A stretch of 64,000 nucleotides of DNA from Pseudomonas eucalypticola (GCF_013374995.1 NZ_CP056030.1:2574501-2638500), one strand, 5' to 3'; shown: positions 1 through 9,053, counted from the stretch's first letter. The notes: a model not told the origin generated them from the sequence alone. Program-made: numbers and translations.

Positions 1-584
1 TTTTGCAGCTCATCCTCGGCATCGCGGGCGGCCAGGAAGCCTTTCATGCCTTTGGCACGGGCGATGTACTGGGCACCGGTACCCAGCGTAATTGCCACCA
101 GCATCAGCAGGAACATCGGCCATGACAGCACCGCCAGATAGCCCAGGCAACCGAGGGTCACCGTCAGCGCGATTGCCAGGGGGGCGAAGGCAAAGGCGAA
201 GTCGCTGATGGTATCCACGTCTTGGGTGAGCACGGGAATGAGACGGTGGCTGCGGTAGCGCTCGATCTGCTCGATGGGTGCCGACAGGACTTTCTCGCCC
301 AGCTCCTTGCGCAGGGCGGCAATGATGTTCTGGCCGACACGGTTGGTACCGATGTCGGAAAGGATCGAGCTGGACAGTGCCAGCAGGCACAGCCCGGCAA
401 AGCCCCAGACCACCCCTTGGGTCAGGCCGGTTGCGTTGTGCAGGGCCTGATTGATAGTGGCCAGGAGAATGGTAATGCTCAGACCGCCGACCATGCCCAG
501 TAGAACAGAAAACGCGACGGTGTATTTGAACGGCTTGAGCAGGATGAACAGGTCCTGCAAGGCGCCGCGGGAGGGCTGGGACAT
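1..584 (-). CDS. pvdE: Pyoverdine precursor ABC exporter PvdE, N-terminal part (runs off the window)
   Basis: The minus strand is open from an ATG at 584 to the window edge, giving about 194 residues that start MSQPSRGALQDLFILLKPFK. They contain hydrophobic segments at about residues 20-45, 60-85 and 140-175 and the pattern TNRVGQNIIAALRKELGEKV, as in the membrane half of PvdE. The ATPase half lies outside the window. In pyoverdine producers PvdE moves the ferribactin precursor across the inner membrane into the periplasm for maturation. The start has an AGGAG ribosome site eight bases upstream and follows the pvdA stop by 17 bases, so it is the last gene seen of the pvdM-to-pvdE operon. The family call rests on recalled sequence similarity plus context. 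Confidence 0.88.
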   Translation of the reverse strand, partial: MSQPSRGALQDLFILLKPFKYTVAFSVLLGMVGGLSITILLATINQALHNATGLTQGVVWGFAGLCLLALSSSILSDIGTNRVGQNIIAALRKELGEKVLSAPIEQIERYRSHRLIPVLTQDVDTISDFAFAFAPLAIALTVTLGCLGYLAVLSWPMFLLMLVAITLGTGAQYIARAKGMKGFLAARDAEDELQ

Positions 585-601
585 GGGGGGCTCCTGAGAG
601 G

Positions 602-1926
602 TTAGCCGACGCTGGCGAGCGTGGCGGCGGTTTTGCGTGCATGGCTGGCAATGTTCAACGCCTGGTATAGCGCCACGCCAATCTCTTCACTGCGCATGGG
701 CAGCACGGACAGCAAGGTATCGCTCAGGCCATGGGTGGCTTCACAGAAGCCCTGCAGGAACACCGGTGCCTTGAGCTCCGAAGAAGCGAGGGCGCGGTAG
801 TTGCGGTCCACTTCCAGGCCATGCAGGTACGGTTGCAGGGGGCCAGCAGGGTTTGGTGGCTTTTGCGCTCGTATCCGGTGGCCAGAATGACGGCGTCGTA
901 ACGGTGGGTACGCTTGAGCCCGGTGGCCAGGTCGCGCAGGGTCAGCTCGATATGACCATCGACATCCACGGCCGCTTCCACTTGCTGGCGACACAACACG
1001 GCATGGCGGAACTGGCGGGAGATCTTCTGGCGATAAAGCACGCCGTAGATGCGCTCGATCAGCTCAGGGTCTACGACTGAATAGTTGGTGTTGTGGTATT
1101 CACTAATCAGCTTCTCACGGTCCGCCGGGACTTGCTGGAACACCAGGTCGGTGTAGTCCGGGGCAAAGATTTCGTTGACGAAGGGCGAATCGTCGGCAGG
1201 CTTGAGGGCGGAGCTTCGCAGGATCATCTCAGCCTTGACCGACGGGAAGCTGTCATTGAGGTCGATGAATGCCTCGGCGGCACTTTGTCCGGAGCCGATG
1301 ATGGCCACGCGCAGGGGCTTGGCCTCGCTGCACCCCAGGTTTTTCATGCCGGTCAGGTAGCGCGAATGGTGGAACACACGGCCATCGTTCTTGAAGGGTG
1401 CGAAAATGTCGGGGATCTTTGGCGAGCCGCCGGTGCTGATGACAACCGAACGCGTGCGCCGGGTGAGTTCCTTGCCCTGGGCATTTCGGGAGATCAGCTT
1501 CAGTTGGTGGATGGCGCCGTTTTCGACCTCTGGCTCGATACGCAGCACTTCTTCACCATAATGCGCCTGCTCGGAGAATTGCTCGGCGACCCAACCCAGG
1601 TAATCGTTGTATTCCAGGCGGCAGGGGTAGAAGGTGCCCAGGTTGATGAAGTCGACCAGTCGGCCTTGTTGCTTGAGGTAGTTGACGAAACTGTAGGGGC
1701 TGGTGGGATTGCGCAACGACACCAAATCCTTGAGGAAGGAAATTTGCAGTTCGCTTTGCGACGACAACGTGTCGCCGTGCCAGCGGTAATGCTGCTGCTT
1801 GTCCAGGAACAAGGCATCTACCGCCTTGCCGCTGCTATGGGACAGCTCTTGCAAGGCGATGGCCAAGGCCAGGTTGGAGGGGCCGAAGCCCACGCCGATG
1901 ACATCGTGCAGTGTCAAGTTACTCAT
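602..1926 (-). pseudogene. pvdA: L-ornithine N5-monooxygenase PvdA, split by a -1 frameshift
   Basis: PvdA hydroxylates the delta-amino group of ornithine with FAD and NADPH, making the hydroxamate precursor of pyoverdine. The first frame (start 1926, MSNLTLHDVIGVGFGPSNL) has the FAD-binding GVGFGPSN motif, the NADPH motif IIGSGQSAAEAF and the family ATGYERKS motif. After ATGYERKSHQTLLAP the frame runs into unrelated sequence. The expected end (QPYLHGLEVDRNYRAL through EATHGLSDTLLSVLPMR) continues in the next frame to a stop at 602. The break is one missing C in a run of five (G on the plus strand, 838-842). Adding one base restores a protein of about 440 residues, the normal PvdA size. The gene overlaps the upstream acetyltransferase stop by four bases. 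Either a real knockout or a homopolymer sequencing error. Confidence 0.9.
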
Positions 1927-2879
1927 GCTGGTGACTCCTGAGTCTGGTGGTCGCCCAAAGGCTGGTAGAGGCGGTCGGTAAAGAAGTGCTCCCGGGACAG
2001 CATCACCAACAGGGCACGCTTGTGAGGAAAGTCGAAGTGCTTGATGCGGCTGAAACCGCTGCGATCGAAATTGGCGATTTGCCGCTGGTTGTCATGCCGC
2101 GGTTCGCACACGATGTTTCGCGTGCGCGGGTCGTCCAGGAATAGGTAGTGGCACAGGGACGAGAACCAGGCGGTGTAGAATGCCTTGCCGCGAAATGCCT
2201 CTTCGCCAACGAGCAAGTGCATGCCCCGGTCGAAATCATCGGCGGGATAGAAGGGCGCGATGCGGTCCTCCTTGGCCCAGTAGGTTTCGAAATAGCCGAA
2301 CGCGATACCGTCGAAGCGTCCGATCACGGGCTGTGCATGCGGGTCCGCCAAGAGCTTTTGCAGGTAGGCATGGTGTTGTTCCAGGGTGCCCTGTTCTTCC
2401 CAGAAGTGCGCCACGCGCGGGGCGTTCATCCAACGATTGAAGGCGGGAAGATCGCAATCCGGGTCGGCGATGTCGAACGTCAGGGTCTGACCGAGCCACG
2501 GTATGAAACGGCGGTAGAGCAGGGTGCTGGTCTCTGCGGGACGCAGGGGATGACGGACGGCGCCGGTAAGCACGTATTGCACCGGTGTAGCGACGTGCGA
2601 GGCCTTGGGCAGCCAGGGTCTGGGATTTTGCCAGAAAGCCTGGGCGGTACAGGTAAACTGCTGTGGGCCGGTTTGTAGCAGCAGGCCCTCTGCCAGCAAC
2701 GTGGTGGTGGCGCTTGAGGGTTGGCCGCTGAACGTCACCTGTGCCAAGCCTGGCTGGCGGTTGAACGCCACCTCGCAGGCGGACAGGTAGGCATCCAGCC
2801 CCGTTGTGCTGTCCACAGGCTGGATAACCTGTGGCCTACCGTGGGCAAGAGCAGGGATTGCGCTGGTGCGATTATTCAT
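1923..2879 (-). CDS. pvdYII: Siderophore N-acetyltransferase, PvdYII / IucB-like (acetylates hydroxyornithine)
   Basis: A protein of 318 residues whose C-terminal half is a GNAT domain of the siderophore (IucB/AlcB) type. Diagnostic stretches are FNRWMNAPRVAHFWEEQG, YFETYWAKEDRIAPFY, RGMHLLVGEEAFRGKAF and RNIVCEPRHDNQRQI. In some pyoverdine producers such an enzyme transfers acetyl to N5-hydroxyornithine, while PvdF transfers formyl; here both lie in one operon. The N-terminal half (about residues 1-150) is of the less conserved kind seen in this family. The stop overlaps the pvdA start (ATGA), so translation is probably coupled. Assignment to PvdYII rather than another hydroxylamine acetyltransferase is inferred from position next to pvdA. 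Confidence 0.8.
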   Translation of the reverse strand: MNNRTSAIPALAHGRPQVIQPVDSTTGLDAYLSACEVAFNRQPGLAQVTFSGQPSSATTTLLAEGLLLQTGPQQFTCTAQAFWQNPRPWLPKASHVATPVQYVLTGAVRHPLRPAETSTLLYRRFIPWLGQTLTFDIADPDCDLPAFNRWMNAPRVAHFWEEQGTLEQHHAYLQKLLADPHAQPVIGRFDGIAFGYFETYWAKEDRIAPFYPADDFDRGMHLLVGEEAFRGKAFYTAWFSSLCHYLFLDDPRTRNIVCEPRHDNQRQIANFDRSGFSRIKHFDFPHKRALLVMLSREHFFTDRLYQPLGDHQTQESPA

Positions 2880-2912
2880 CTCTGCCGCTCCTGGTCGATG
2901 GTCTGTTAGGCA

Positions 2913-3755
2913 TTAGACGAAGGCGGCAAGTCTGGATTTAGCAAGCACCTCCAGGCCTTGATGCAAGGCCGGAAACAGGCTGTTGTTGAAGTTGTTCCAG
3001 CGCAGTTCCAGGATGGTGTCATCGGGTGCGATGGGGGTGTTCAGCACATCATGAATCACCTCGCCCGAGTCGATGCCGTTATCCACATAGTGGAACGAGG
3101 CGCCCGTCAGCATCAGCGGGGCGACGGCGGTTGTCTGCCGGGTGGTCCAGTCAACCACCTTCAAGCCCCGGGCGCCGTACAGGGCGTCCAGGGTGGCGTA
3201 GGCACCGCGGCGTTCGTAGGGCGACTCCAGGCGTGTGACCCCGGGGTGGATGTTGACGATCCTGCCGCGAAAATCGCTACCGGGCCGGACCAACTCATCG
3301 AGAATCACCAGTAGGCCGTCCAGCACCACCACTTCGGCTTCCAGCTCCACCAGACGGTTGCGCAGGCGTTGTTCAAAGTCGCGCTTGGCGGCGGGGCGTT
3401 GGGCCGAGTCCAACGGCAATGCGCGGTAAGTTGACGGTACCGAATGGACCAGGCTGCTCACCGGGCGCCCCTGAACCGTCAGGTCCCGAGGGTAGAACCA
3501 TGGTTTGCCTGGCTGCGCGGCGAAGCCATAGTCCTTGACCTTCTCTACGTCCCGCGGCGAATCCTTGTCGTCGTCGTAGATCACCCCCTCCAGCGTATAG
3601 AGGTCGCCCAGTGGCGTTTCATTCAGTGCCTCGACCAGATAGTGCAAAGGCGACTTCATATAGCGTGTCTCATCTTTATAGTCGACGTACTGTCCTGCCA
3701 GGTCGGCGGCAGCGTTTCTAAGCGAACAGATGTAAGCGAGTTTGATTTTGGCCAT
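2913..3755 (-). CDS. pvdF: N5-hydroxyornithine formyltransferase PvdF
   Basis: A 280-residue formyltransferase-fold protein starting MAKIKLAYICSLRNAAADL. It has GRIVNIHPGVTRLESPYE, which carries the conserved Asn and His of the formyltransferase active site, and a downstream SFHYVDNGIDSGEVIHD segment carrying the catalytic Asp region. PvdF uses 10-formyl-tetrahydrofolate to formylate hydroxyornithine, one of the iron ligands of pyoverdine. Length matches the family. It lies between ptaA (27-base gap) and the acetyltransferase (33-base gap) on the same strand, so it belongs to the PvdS-driven operon that starts at pvdM. Confidence 0.88.
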   Translation of the reverse strand: MAKIKLAYICSLRNAAADLAGQYVDYKDETRYMKSPLHYLVEALNETPLGDLYTLEGVIYDDDKDSPRDVEKVKDYGFAAQPGKPWFYPRDLTVQGRPVSSLVHSVPSTYRALPLDSAQRPAAKRDFEQRLRNRLVELEAEVVVLDGLLVILDELVRPGSDFRGRIVNIHPGVTRLESPYERRGAYATLDALYGARGLKVVDWTTRQTTAVAPLMLTGASFHYVDNGIDSGEVIHDVLNTPIAPDDTILELRWNNFNNSLFPALHQGLEVLAKSRLAAFV

Positions 3756-3782
3756 GGTGTTGACTCGGTGTTGAAGGAGGTG

Positions 3783-4889
3783 TCAGTGCTGCATGACGGC
3801 GAAGAACGCCGATAGAAACGTCTGCATCTGTTGCGGGGTACCCACGGTCACGCGCATCCAGTCCGGCCACGCATCGAACACCCTCCCCACCTGAACCTTG
3901 CGCTTGGCCAGGGCCTCGATGACCGGTTGCGCCGGCCGCCGCAGCTCCACCATGAAACAGTTGGCCTGGGCGTCGGTGCAGCGGTAGCCGGCTGTTTGCA
4001 GGCGTTGTGTGGTCTCCAGCAGCACGCGGCGGTTGGTGCGCTTGCGATCGCTGACGAGGTCGGCTTGTTCAAGGCTGGCGATGCCGCCCAGCGACGCGGC
4101 AATGGAGATGAAGTTGTGGCCGTTGAGACGTTGCAGTTCGCCAAGCACCTTGGGCTTGGCAATCGCCAGGCCCAGGCGCGCCCCTGCCATGCCATACAGT
4201 TTGGAAAAGGTGCGCAGTACCATCACGTCATCGTGCTGAACCGCCAGGTCCAGGCATGGCTGGGCCTCTGAAAAGTGGATGTAGGCTTCATCGATGATTG
4301 CCAGGCAGCCGGCCGGTTTGTGCGTGACGAGATACTCGATCTCGGCGCGTGGGGTGAGGGTGCCGGTGGGGTTGTTCGGGTTGCACAGGTAGAACACCCC
4401 AGCCTGGGGGTCGGCGGCCAGCATGGCGCGCACATCATGCGCGTGCTGCGTGTCCAGGGGCACTTCGTGCACGGTGGTGCCGACTGCGTTGGCGCCGGCG
4501 GCCACCGAGTCATAGGTGGGGGCCCCGGTGACCACGCTGCGCCGTTCAGCGTAGCGTGCCAATCCGTACTGCAAGGGCGAGCGAGAGCCGCAGAACACCG
4601 CGACATGGTCAGCGGGCACCCGGTTTTGCCGGGCGAACAACTCGATCAGGCGCACCTGTTGTTCGTAGTAGTAACGCCCGCTTTGCCGGGCGCCCAATTC
4701 CATTGCCTTGACCGCCGACGGGGTCGGGCCATAGGGGCTTTCGTTGTAATCCAGGCGCACAATGTCATCGCCGAAGATCGGGTCCACGGCGGTCGGCGAT
4801 GGCCCCTGCGCTGCCCAGGCGGGCAGGGCGGGGGCGAGGCTGGCCAGGGTGGCGGTGGTGACGAAGCTACGTCGGCTGAAATCCGGCAT
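3783..4889 (-). CDS. ptaA: Periplasmic pyoverdine transaminase PtaA (Tat-exported, histidinol-phosphate aminotransferase fold)
   Basis: About 368 residues starting MPDFSRRSFVTTATLASLAP, a twin-arginine (Tat) export signal. The rest is a fold-type I PLP aminotransferase of the HisC type, with NPNNPTGTL, IIDEAYIHF and RTFSKLYGMAGARLG, where the lysine is the expected PLP site. In P. fluorescens PtaA converts the glutamate attached to the chromophore into alpha-ketoglutarate. Here it takes the place in the operon where PvdN is found in other species, and no PvdN is seen in the window. The longer open frame to 5066 overlaps pvdO and was rejected because the Tat signal starts exactly at 4889. Export plus pyoverdine context make a metabolic HisC role unlikely. 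Confidence 0.87.
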   Translation of the reverse strand: MPDFSRRSFVTTATLASLAPALPAWAAQGPSPTAVDPIFGDDIVRLDYNESPYGPTPSAVKAMELGARQSGRYYYEQQVRLIELFARQNRVPADHVAVFCGSRSPLQYGLARYAERRSVVTGAPTYDSVAAGANAVGTTVHEVPLDTQHAHDVRAMLAADPQAGVFYLCNPNNPTGTLTPRAEIEYLVTHKPAGCLAIIDEAYIHFSEAQPCLDLAVQHDDVMVLRTFSKLYGMAGARLGLAIAKPKVLGELQRLNGHNFISIAASLGGIASLEQADLVSDRKRTNRRVLLETTQRLQTAGYRCTDAQANCFMVELRRPAQPVIEALAKRKVQVGRVFDAWPDWMRVTVGTPQQMQTFLSAFFAVMQH

Positions 4890-4908
4890 TGGGTTCTCCT
4901 TTGAGGGT

Positions 4909-5787
4909 TCAGTCCTGGTCGGCACCGTCCAGGTTGCGGGCCACGCGGAAGCCCAGCCAATCACCGCGCACTTCGGGTTTGCGTTCGTTGCGGTTGCCGG
5001 AGCGCGAGAAGATGGCCGGTTCGCTGTAATCGTTGCCGCGGATCTGCCGATGCTCGCAGGTGCCACCGGTGGTCCAGGCGCTGCCGTCGGTGGGGGCGCC
5101 GACGTAATCGGTGTGCCAGCAGTCCTCTACCCACTCGTAGACGTTGCCGTGCATGTCGTACATGCCGAAGGCGTTGGGTGGGAAGCTGCCCACCGGGGAG
5201 GTGAACGAGAAGCCGTCGGCCGGGCCGTAGACGTTGGCGTGCTTGCTGATGGAATACTCGCCTTCCTTGTCGAACGGGAAGGGGAACGAGCCCTTGGAGC
5301 CAGCCCGGGCGGCGTATTCACGTTCCGATTCGGTGAGCATGCGGTAGGGCTTGCCGGTGGTCTTGGCCAGCCAGGCAATGTAGTCGCGGGCTTCGAACCA
5401 GGTCATGCACACGGCCGGCTGGCGTGGCCCCTGGGCGTAGTGCGGCTTGCCGTTCTGGCACAGGCGGCCGGGGCGCAGGTCGCCGTCGGGCAGCACGGTG
5501 CCGGTGGCCTTGGCGTAGGCCTGCCATTGTTCGGCAGTGACGTTGAAGCGGCTGACCGCGAAGGGGTGGGCGAAAGTGACAGTGTGCAACGGGTTCTCGT
5601 CGTCCTGCTTGCCGACTTCGTCATCGGGGGTGCCCATGACGAAACTGCCGGCGGGCAGCACCACCATTTCCGGGCAGTCCTTCTTGCAGTCGGTGAAGAC
5701 CTTGCCTGGCTCCACGGGGTCGGCAGCCGAGGCATGGGTCGACAGCGACAGGCAACCTAAGGCAAACAACAGGTTCAAGCGTTTCAT
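4909..5787 (-). CDS. pvdO: Pyoverdine maturation protein PvdO (formylglycine-generating enzyme fold)
   Basis: A protein of 292 residues starting MKRLNLLFALGCLSLSTHA, a Sec-type signal peptide. The mature part is an FGE-sulfatase domain with FVMGTPDDEVGKQ, TESEREYAARAG, AFGMYDMHGNVYEWVEDCW and the terminal GDWLGFRVAR block. PvdO acts in the periplasm and oxidises dihydropyoverdine to give the final fluorescent chromophore. The start overlaps the pvdM stop by four bases, which decides the start at 5787 instead of the longer frame to 5853. ptaA follows after 19 bases. Confidence 0.9.
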   Translation of the reverse strand: MKRLNLLFALGCLSLSTHASAADPVEPGKVFTDCKKDCPEMVVLPAGSFVMGTPDDEVGKQDDENPLHTVTFAHPFAVSRFNVTAEQWQAYAKATGTVLPDGDLRPGRLCQNGKPHYAQGPRQPAVCMTWFEARDYIAWLAKTTGKPYRMLTESEREYAARAGSKGSFPFPFDKEGEYSISKHANVYGPADGFSFTSPVGSFPPNAFGMYDMHGNVYEWVEDCWHTDYVGAPTDGSAWTTGGTCEHRQIRGNDYSEPAIFSRSGNRNERKPEVRGDWLGFRVARNLDGADQD

Positions 5788-7160
5788 GGGTGTCCTTGCA
5801 GTTGGGCGACAGGGGGAGCGGCCGGCTTGGCGGCCTTCTGGGCGGCGTCCCACACACGCAGGAAGTTACCGCCCCACAGCTTGGCGATGTCTTCGTCCGA
5901 GTAGCCGCGCTGTATCAGTTCGGCGGTGACGTTGCGGCTCTCGCCGACGTTCTGGTAACCGATCACGCCGCCACCGTCGTTGAAGTCCGAGCTGATGCCA
6001 ACGTGGTCGATGCCGATCTTCTTCACTGCGTAGTCGATCGAGTCGACGTACTCGCCCAGGGTGGCCTCGGGCTCCTGGCGCAGGATGTCGTAGAAGGGGG
6101 TGAGGAACTCGCCGAACTTCTTCTCCGACCAGATGGAGAACACCGGGTCGGTGGTGGTGCCCATTTGCGTCTGGTTCTGCACGTCAGGCAGGCCATAGCG
6201 GGCGCGCAGGGCGTTCATTTTGCTGATGGTGTCGCGGGAGAATGGCTTGAGGTATTTGGAGTAGGCGACGATGTTGACCAGGCCACCGGTGGCCTTGATG
6301 TTGGCCAGGTCCGCGTCGCTGAGGTTGCGACGGATGTCCATCATGCCCTGCACACCGGTGTGCGAGGCGATCACCGGGGCTCGGCTCTGGTGGGTGACCT
6401 GGGTCAGGGCCTGGCTGGACATCTGCGACACGTCGATGACGATGCCCAGGTCATTGAGTTTGGCCACGGCGCGGCGGCCGATGTCCGACAGGCCCCCCAG
6501 CGGGTCGACCGAGTCGCCCAGGAACGGTAGCGGGCGGGCCGAGTCGACCCAGCTGTTGTTGCCCACGTAGCCTGGGCCGAATACCCGCACGCCGCGCGCG
6601 GCCCACAGGTCGAGCCTGTCGATGTCGTCGCCCAGCGGCGCGGCGTTGAGCATGCTGATGACGATGGCGAACTTGCCTTCGCCAGCCAGGCGGCGGAAGT
6701 CTGCAGGGGTGTAGGCGATACCGGCCTGGTTGGGGAAGTCCCGGGCGATGCCGGTGATGATCTTGTAGCGTACCTCCAGCTCATTGGCCATGGCGGCCTG
6801 GAATCCCGGGGTAGGGCGATGTGGCCAGTTGGGCCCGCTCCAGAATTCCGGCCACGACCAGATGGCGATGTTGGCCCCGCGCAGGCGTGCCTTGCCGGCC
6901 TTGACCAGGTCGAACTGGGTCGGGCCGTCGCGGTTGGCCTCACGGCCTTCGGTGCCGTAGTCGAGGGGTACGTCCAAGTGGCCGTCCAGGGCCAGGATGC
7001 GCTCCTGCAGGGCGTTGGCGCGTTGCTCGATGGCCCTGCTGTAAGGATGGGCCGGCAGGTACACCCAGTAATACCAGGCGCCGGCGCCTGCGCCAGCCAG
7101 CAGAAGAATCAGGACCACCAGCCATGGCCACTTGCGCGATAGAAGAGGGTGTTTCGTCAT
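5784..7160 (-). CDS. pvdM: Pyoverdine maturation dipeptidase-like protein PvdM
   Basis: About 458 residues starting MTKHPLLSRKWPWLVVLILL, with one N-terminal membrane anchor. The rest is a renal-dipeptidase (peptidase M19) fold: the metal-binding HLD of LDGHLDVPLDYG, then VIASHTG, and GIDHVGISSDFNDGGG near the end. PvdM is a periplasmic protein needed for pyoverdine maturation and has been linked to the steps around PvdP and PvdO. It is the first gene of the operon. The PvdS box at 7217-7240 lies about 57 bases upstream of the chosen ATG, and the alternative start at 7244 would lie upstream of the promoter, which excludes it. Confidence 0.88.
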   Translation of the reverse strand: MTKHPLLSRKWPWLVVLILLLAGAGAGAWYYWVYLPAHPYSRAIEQRANALQERILALDGHLDVPLDYGTEGREANRDGPTQFDLVKAGKARLRGANIAIWSWPEFWSGPNWPHRPTPGFQAAMANELEVRYKIITGIARDFPNQAGIAYTPADFRRLAGEGKFAIVISMLNAAPLGDDIDRLDLWAARGVRVFGPGYVGNNSWVDSARPLPFLGDSVDPLGGLSDIGRRAVAKLNDLGIVIDVSQMSSQALTQVTHQSRAPVIASHTGVQGMMDIRRNLSDADLANIKATGGLVNIVAYSKYLKPFSRDTISKMNALRARYGLPDVQNQTQMGTTTDPVFSIWSEKKFGEFLTPFYDILRQEPEATLGEYVDSIDYAVKKIGIDHVGISSDFNDGGGVIGYQNVGESRNVTAELIQRGYSDEDIAKLWGGNFLRVWDAAQKAAKPAAPPVAQLQGHP

Positions 7161-7216
7161 TGCCATTTCGACCCGCCTGCACGACGGCCCCATGCCGTTC
7201 GAACCTGTTGGGTGAA

Positions 7217-7240
7217 ACGAGCTGACGCAGGGAGAATTTA
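7217..7240 (-). promoter_or_regulatory. PvdS iron-starvation box driving pvdM-O-ptaA-F-Y-A-E
   Basis: On the minus strand TAAAT (7236-7240) is followed by exactly 16 bases and CGT (7217-7219). This matches the TAAAT-N16-CGT promoter element of the PvdS-type ECF sigma factor. It points at pvdM, whose start lies about 57 bases downstream. Confidence 0.88.
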
Positions 7241-7249
7241 CCAAGCGCC

Positions 7250-7273
7250 TAAATCGCCTCGGCGACCGTTCGT
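7250..7273 (+). promoter_or_regulatory. PvdS iron-starvation box driving pvdP
   Basis: TAAAT (7250-7254), 16 bases, CGT (7271-7273) on the plus strand, 34 bases before the pvdP ATG. It is back to back with the pvdM box with nine bases between the two TAAAT elements, so both divergent units are switched together. Confidence 0.88.
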
Positions 7274-7307
7274 TTTCGCTGCAGTAGTCACGTCATGAGT
7301 ACAGTGG

Positions 7308-8915
7308 ATGAAGGTGTCACGTCGAGGAATGCTGGCCGGCCTGGTGGCCGCTGGTGTAGTGCTGCCCGCGGGTTATTACGCCCGGCAGAAATGGGACGCG
7401 GCCCAGGAGGCCGAGCTGAGCTCCGATGAGCCGGCGGTGCCGGTCGCGGACCTGCCCAACACGTTGCTGGGCGAGCGGCTGGCGGGCATCTGGGACTGGC
7501 ACCTGGTCGACGGCGAGGCAGCATTTCCCGAACTGGCGCGGCCGCTGGAACTGTTGCTGGACGTGGGGCAGGGCGCGCGGGCGGTACGAGGTTACCTGGG
7601 CACGCCGCCCTATGACGATGGCTTGCAGGTGTACGGTCCCTTGGCGGCCGAACGCTTGCCGCACCTGCGCTTCAAGCTGATCGCGACGTCTGGCCAGGGG
7701 TATGACTGCGAGGCGGTCCTCGATGAGATCTGGACCGTGTGGAGCCAGGGCGGGGGTGGGGCCACCCTCAGTGGCCTGATACGCGCGGCGGGAACCCAGG
7801 CAGGGTATTCCGGGCCCCAGGCGCGTTTCGTTGCCAGCCGTCGGCCGTTCGTGCAGGCGCGCGAGCGGCTGGCCTATGTGCCGGCGCTGCACGAGCGGTT
7901 GATCTCGCCGGGCTGGCGCTACTTTCACCAGTTATGGCACGCCAGCCGCGACCGCTGGCACCGTATCGACGAGTCGCGCCGCCAGGCGGTGCGGGCCCTG
8001 GGCTGGCAGGTCGGGCCGCTGGGCAAGGAGCGCAATGCTCGCGGCCATGACCGCCATCGCAATGGCTCAGGCGAGGATTTTCTGTTCATGCACCGGCACA
8101 TGCTGCACGGCGTGAGACAGGTCCAGGACCTGCGTTCGTGGCCGTGCATGCCAGCGCCGCGGCCTTATGTGGGCGAGAACGTGCAGGCCTTCGCGGATTA
8201 CATGAACAACACCAGCGGCTACAGCGTGCCGCCGTGCTGGCAGGCCGACGGCGACCCGCATTTCAACCAGTGGCTGTGCCACATCAAGAGCCGTGAGGGG
8301 TTGTACGCCAACTTCCAGCTGTGGGAGTCGCAACTGCATGACCCTGAGTATTTGAGCACCCTGTGCCTGGGCGAGCTGGGCTCGCGCATCGAACTGGGTA
8401 TTCATGACTGGCTGCACATGCGCTGGGCGGCCATGGGGCGGGACCCGGACACGGGCTGGCCGATGGCCTACGCACGGCGCAACTATGATTTCGCCGAGCG
8501 CTGGTTCGGCGCTGGGAACGACTTCCTGGGTGACCCGTTTTCTTCCCACGTGAATCCGGTGTTCTGGGCGTTTCACGGCTGGATCGACGACCGTATCACT
8601 GACTGGTTCCTGGCCCATGAACAGGCACATCCGGGTGAAGTGCGGCAACTGACGGTCAAGGGTATCCCCTGGTTCGCGCCGGGGCGCTGGGTATGCGTGG
8701 CTGACCCGTGGCTTGGGCCGTCCAGCGAAGGCTGTGGTGCCTGGGGCAAGCGCAACGGCGGTGGCAGCGAGCTGGACATCGAGACGATGAAACTGGCGTT
8801 GCAAGTCATCTTCAGCCCCGAGCAGGAAGCCGACCGCCTGATGAAACGCGTCCCTCAGACGCGGCCCTGGTTCGCCCGCTACCTGGCCCCCGGCCCGCGG
8901 CGCGACGGTCTGTGA
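7308..8915 (+). CDS. pvdP: Tyrosinase-like ferribactin oxidase PvdP
   Basis: A protein of 535 residues starting MKVSRRGMLAGLVAAGVV, a twin-arginine export signal. Histidine clusters suited to a binuclear copper centre are visible: FLFMHRHMLHGV, ELGIHDWLHMRW and SSHVNPVFWAFHGWID. PvdP is the periplasmic tyrosinase that oxidises and cyclises the D-tyrosine and diaminobutyrate part of ferribactin to form the chromophore. The gene is alone on the plus strand, divergent from pvdM, and has its own PvdS box. It ends facing opmQ across a repeat-bearing spacer. Confidence 0.9.
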   Translation: MKVSRRGMLAGLVAAGVVLPAGYYARQKWDAAQEAELSSDEPAVPVADLPNTLLGERLAGIWDWHLVDGEAAFPELARPLELLLDVGQGARAVRGYLGTPPYDDGLQVYGPLAAERLPHLRFKLIATSGQGYDCEAVLDEIWTVWSQGGGGATLSGLIRAAGTQAGYSGPQARFVASRRPFVQARERLAYVPALHERLISPGWRYFHQLWHASRDRWHRIDESRRQAVRALGWQVGPLGKERNARGHDRHRNGSGEDFLFMHRHMLHGVRQVQDLRSWPCMPAPRPYVGENVQAFADYMNNTSGYSVPPCWQADGDPHFNQWLCHIKSREGLYANFQLWESQLHDPEYLSTLCLGELGSRIELGIHDWLHMRWAAMGRDPDTGWPMAYARRNYDFAERWFGAGNDFLGDPFSSHVNPVFWAFHGWIDDRITDWFLAHEQAHPGEVRQLTVKGIPWFAPGRWVCVADPWLGPSSEGCGAWGKRNGGGSELDIETMKLALQVIFSPEQEADRLMKRVPQTRPWFARYLAPGPRRDGL

Positions 8916-8929
8916 CTAGCCCGCTATGC

Positions 8930-9045
8930 GGTGTGCTTGTTGCTGCGCGGTGTTCGTGACGCCTTTGGGGGCGCTAACGCCGCGTGGCAGCGGACCCGGC
9001 CGCGTCGGCGGTGCATGCGGTGTGGTGGAGTTGTCGCTCACTGGC
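8930..9045. repeat. Degenerate REP-like palindromic remnant between pvdP and opmQ
   Basis: The spacer between the convergent genes pvdP and opmQ contains blocks shared with the better preserved element at 32541-32627: GCGCGGTGTTCGTGACGC near 8945 and GCAGCGGACC-GGCCGCGTC near 8990, followed by ATGCGGT. The halves are in the opposite order and no longer form a clean hairpin, so I read it as a decayed copy of the same repeat family. No gene is seen here. Confidence 0.5.
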
Positions 9046-9053
9046 CGTTGCAG

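Noticed and set aside
10..651. Minus-strand open frame over pvdE
   Set aside because: The frame next to it gives an exact PvdE-like membrane domain with a good ribosome site.
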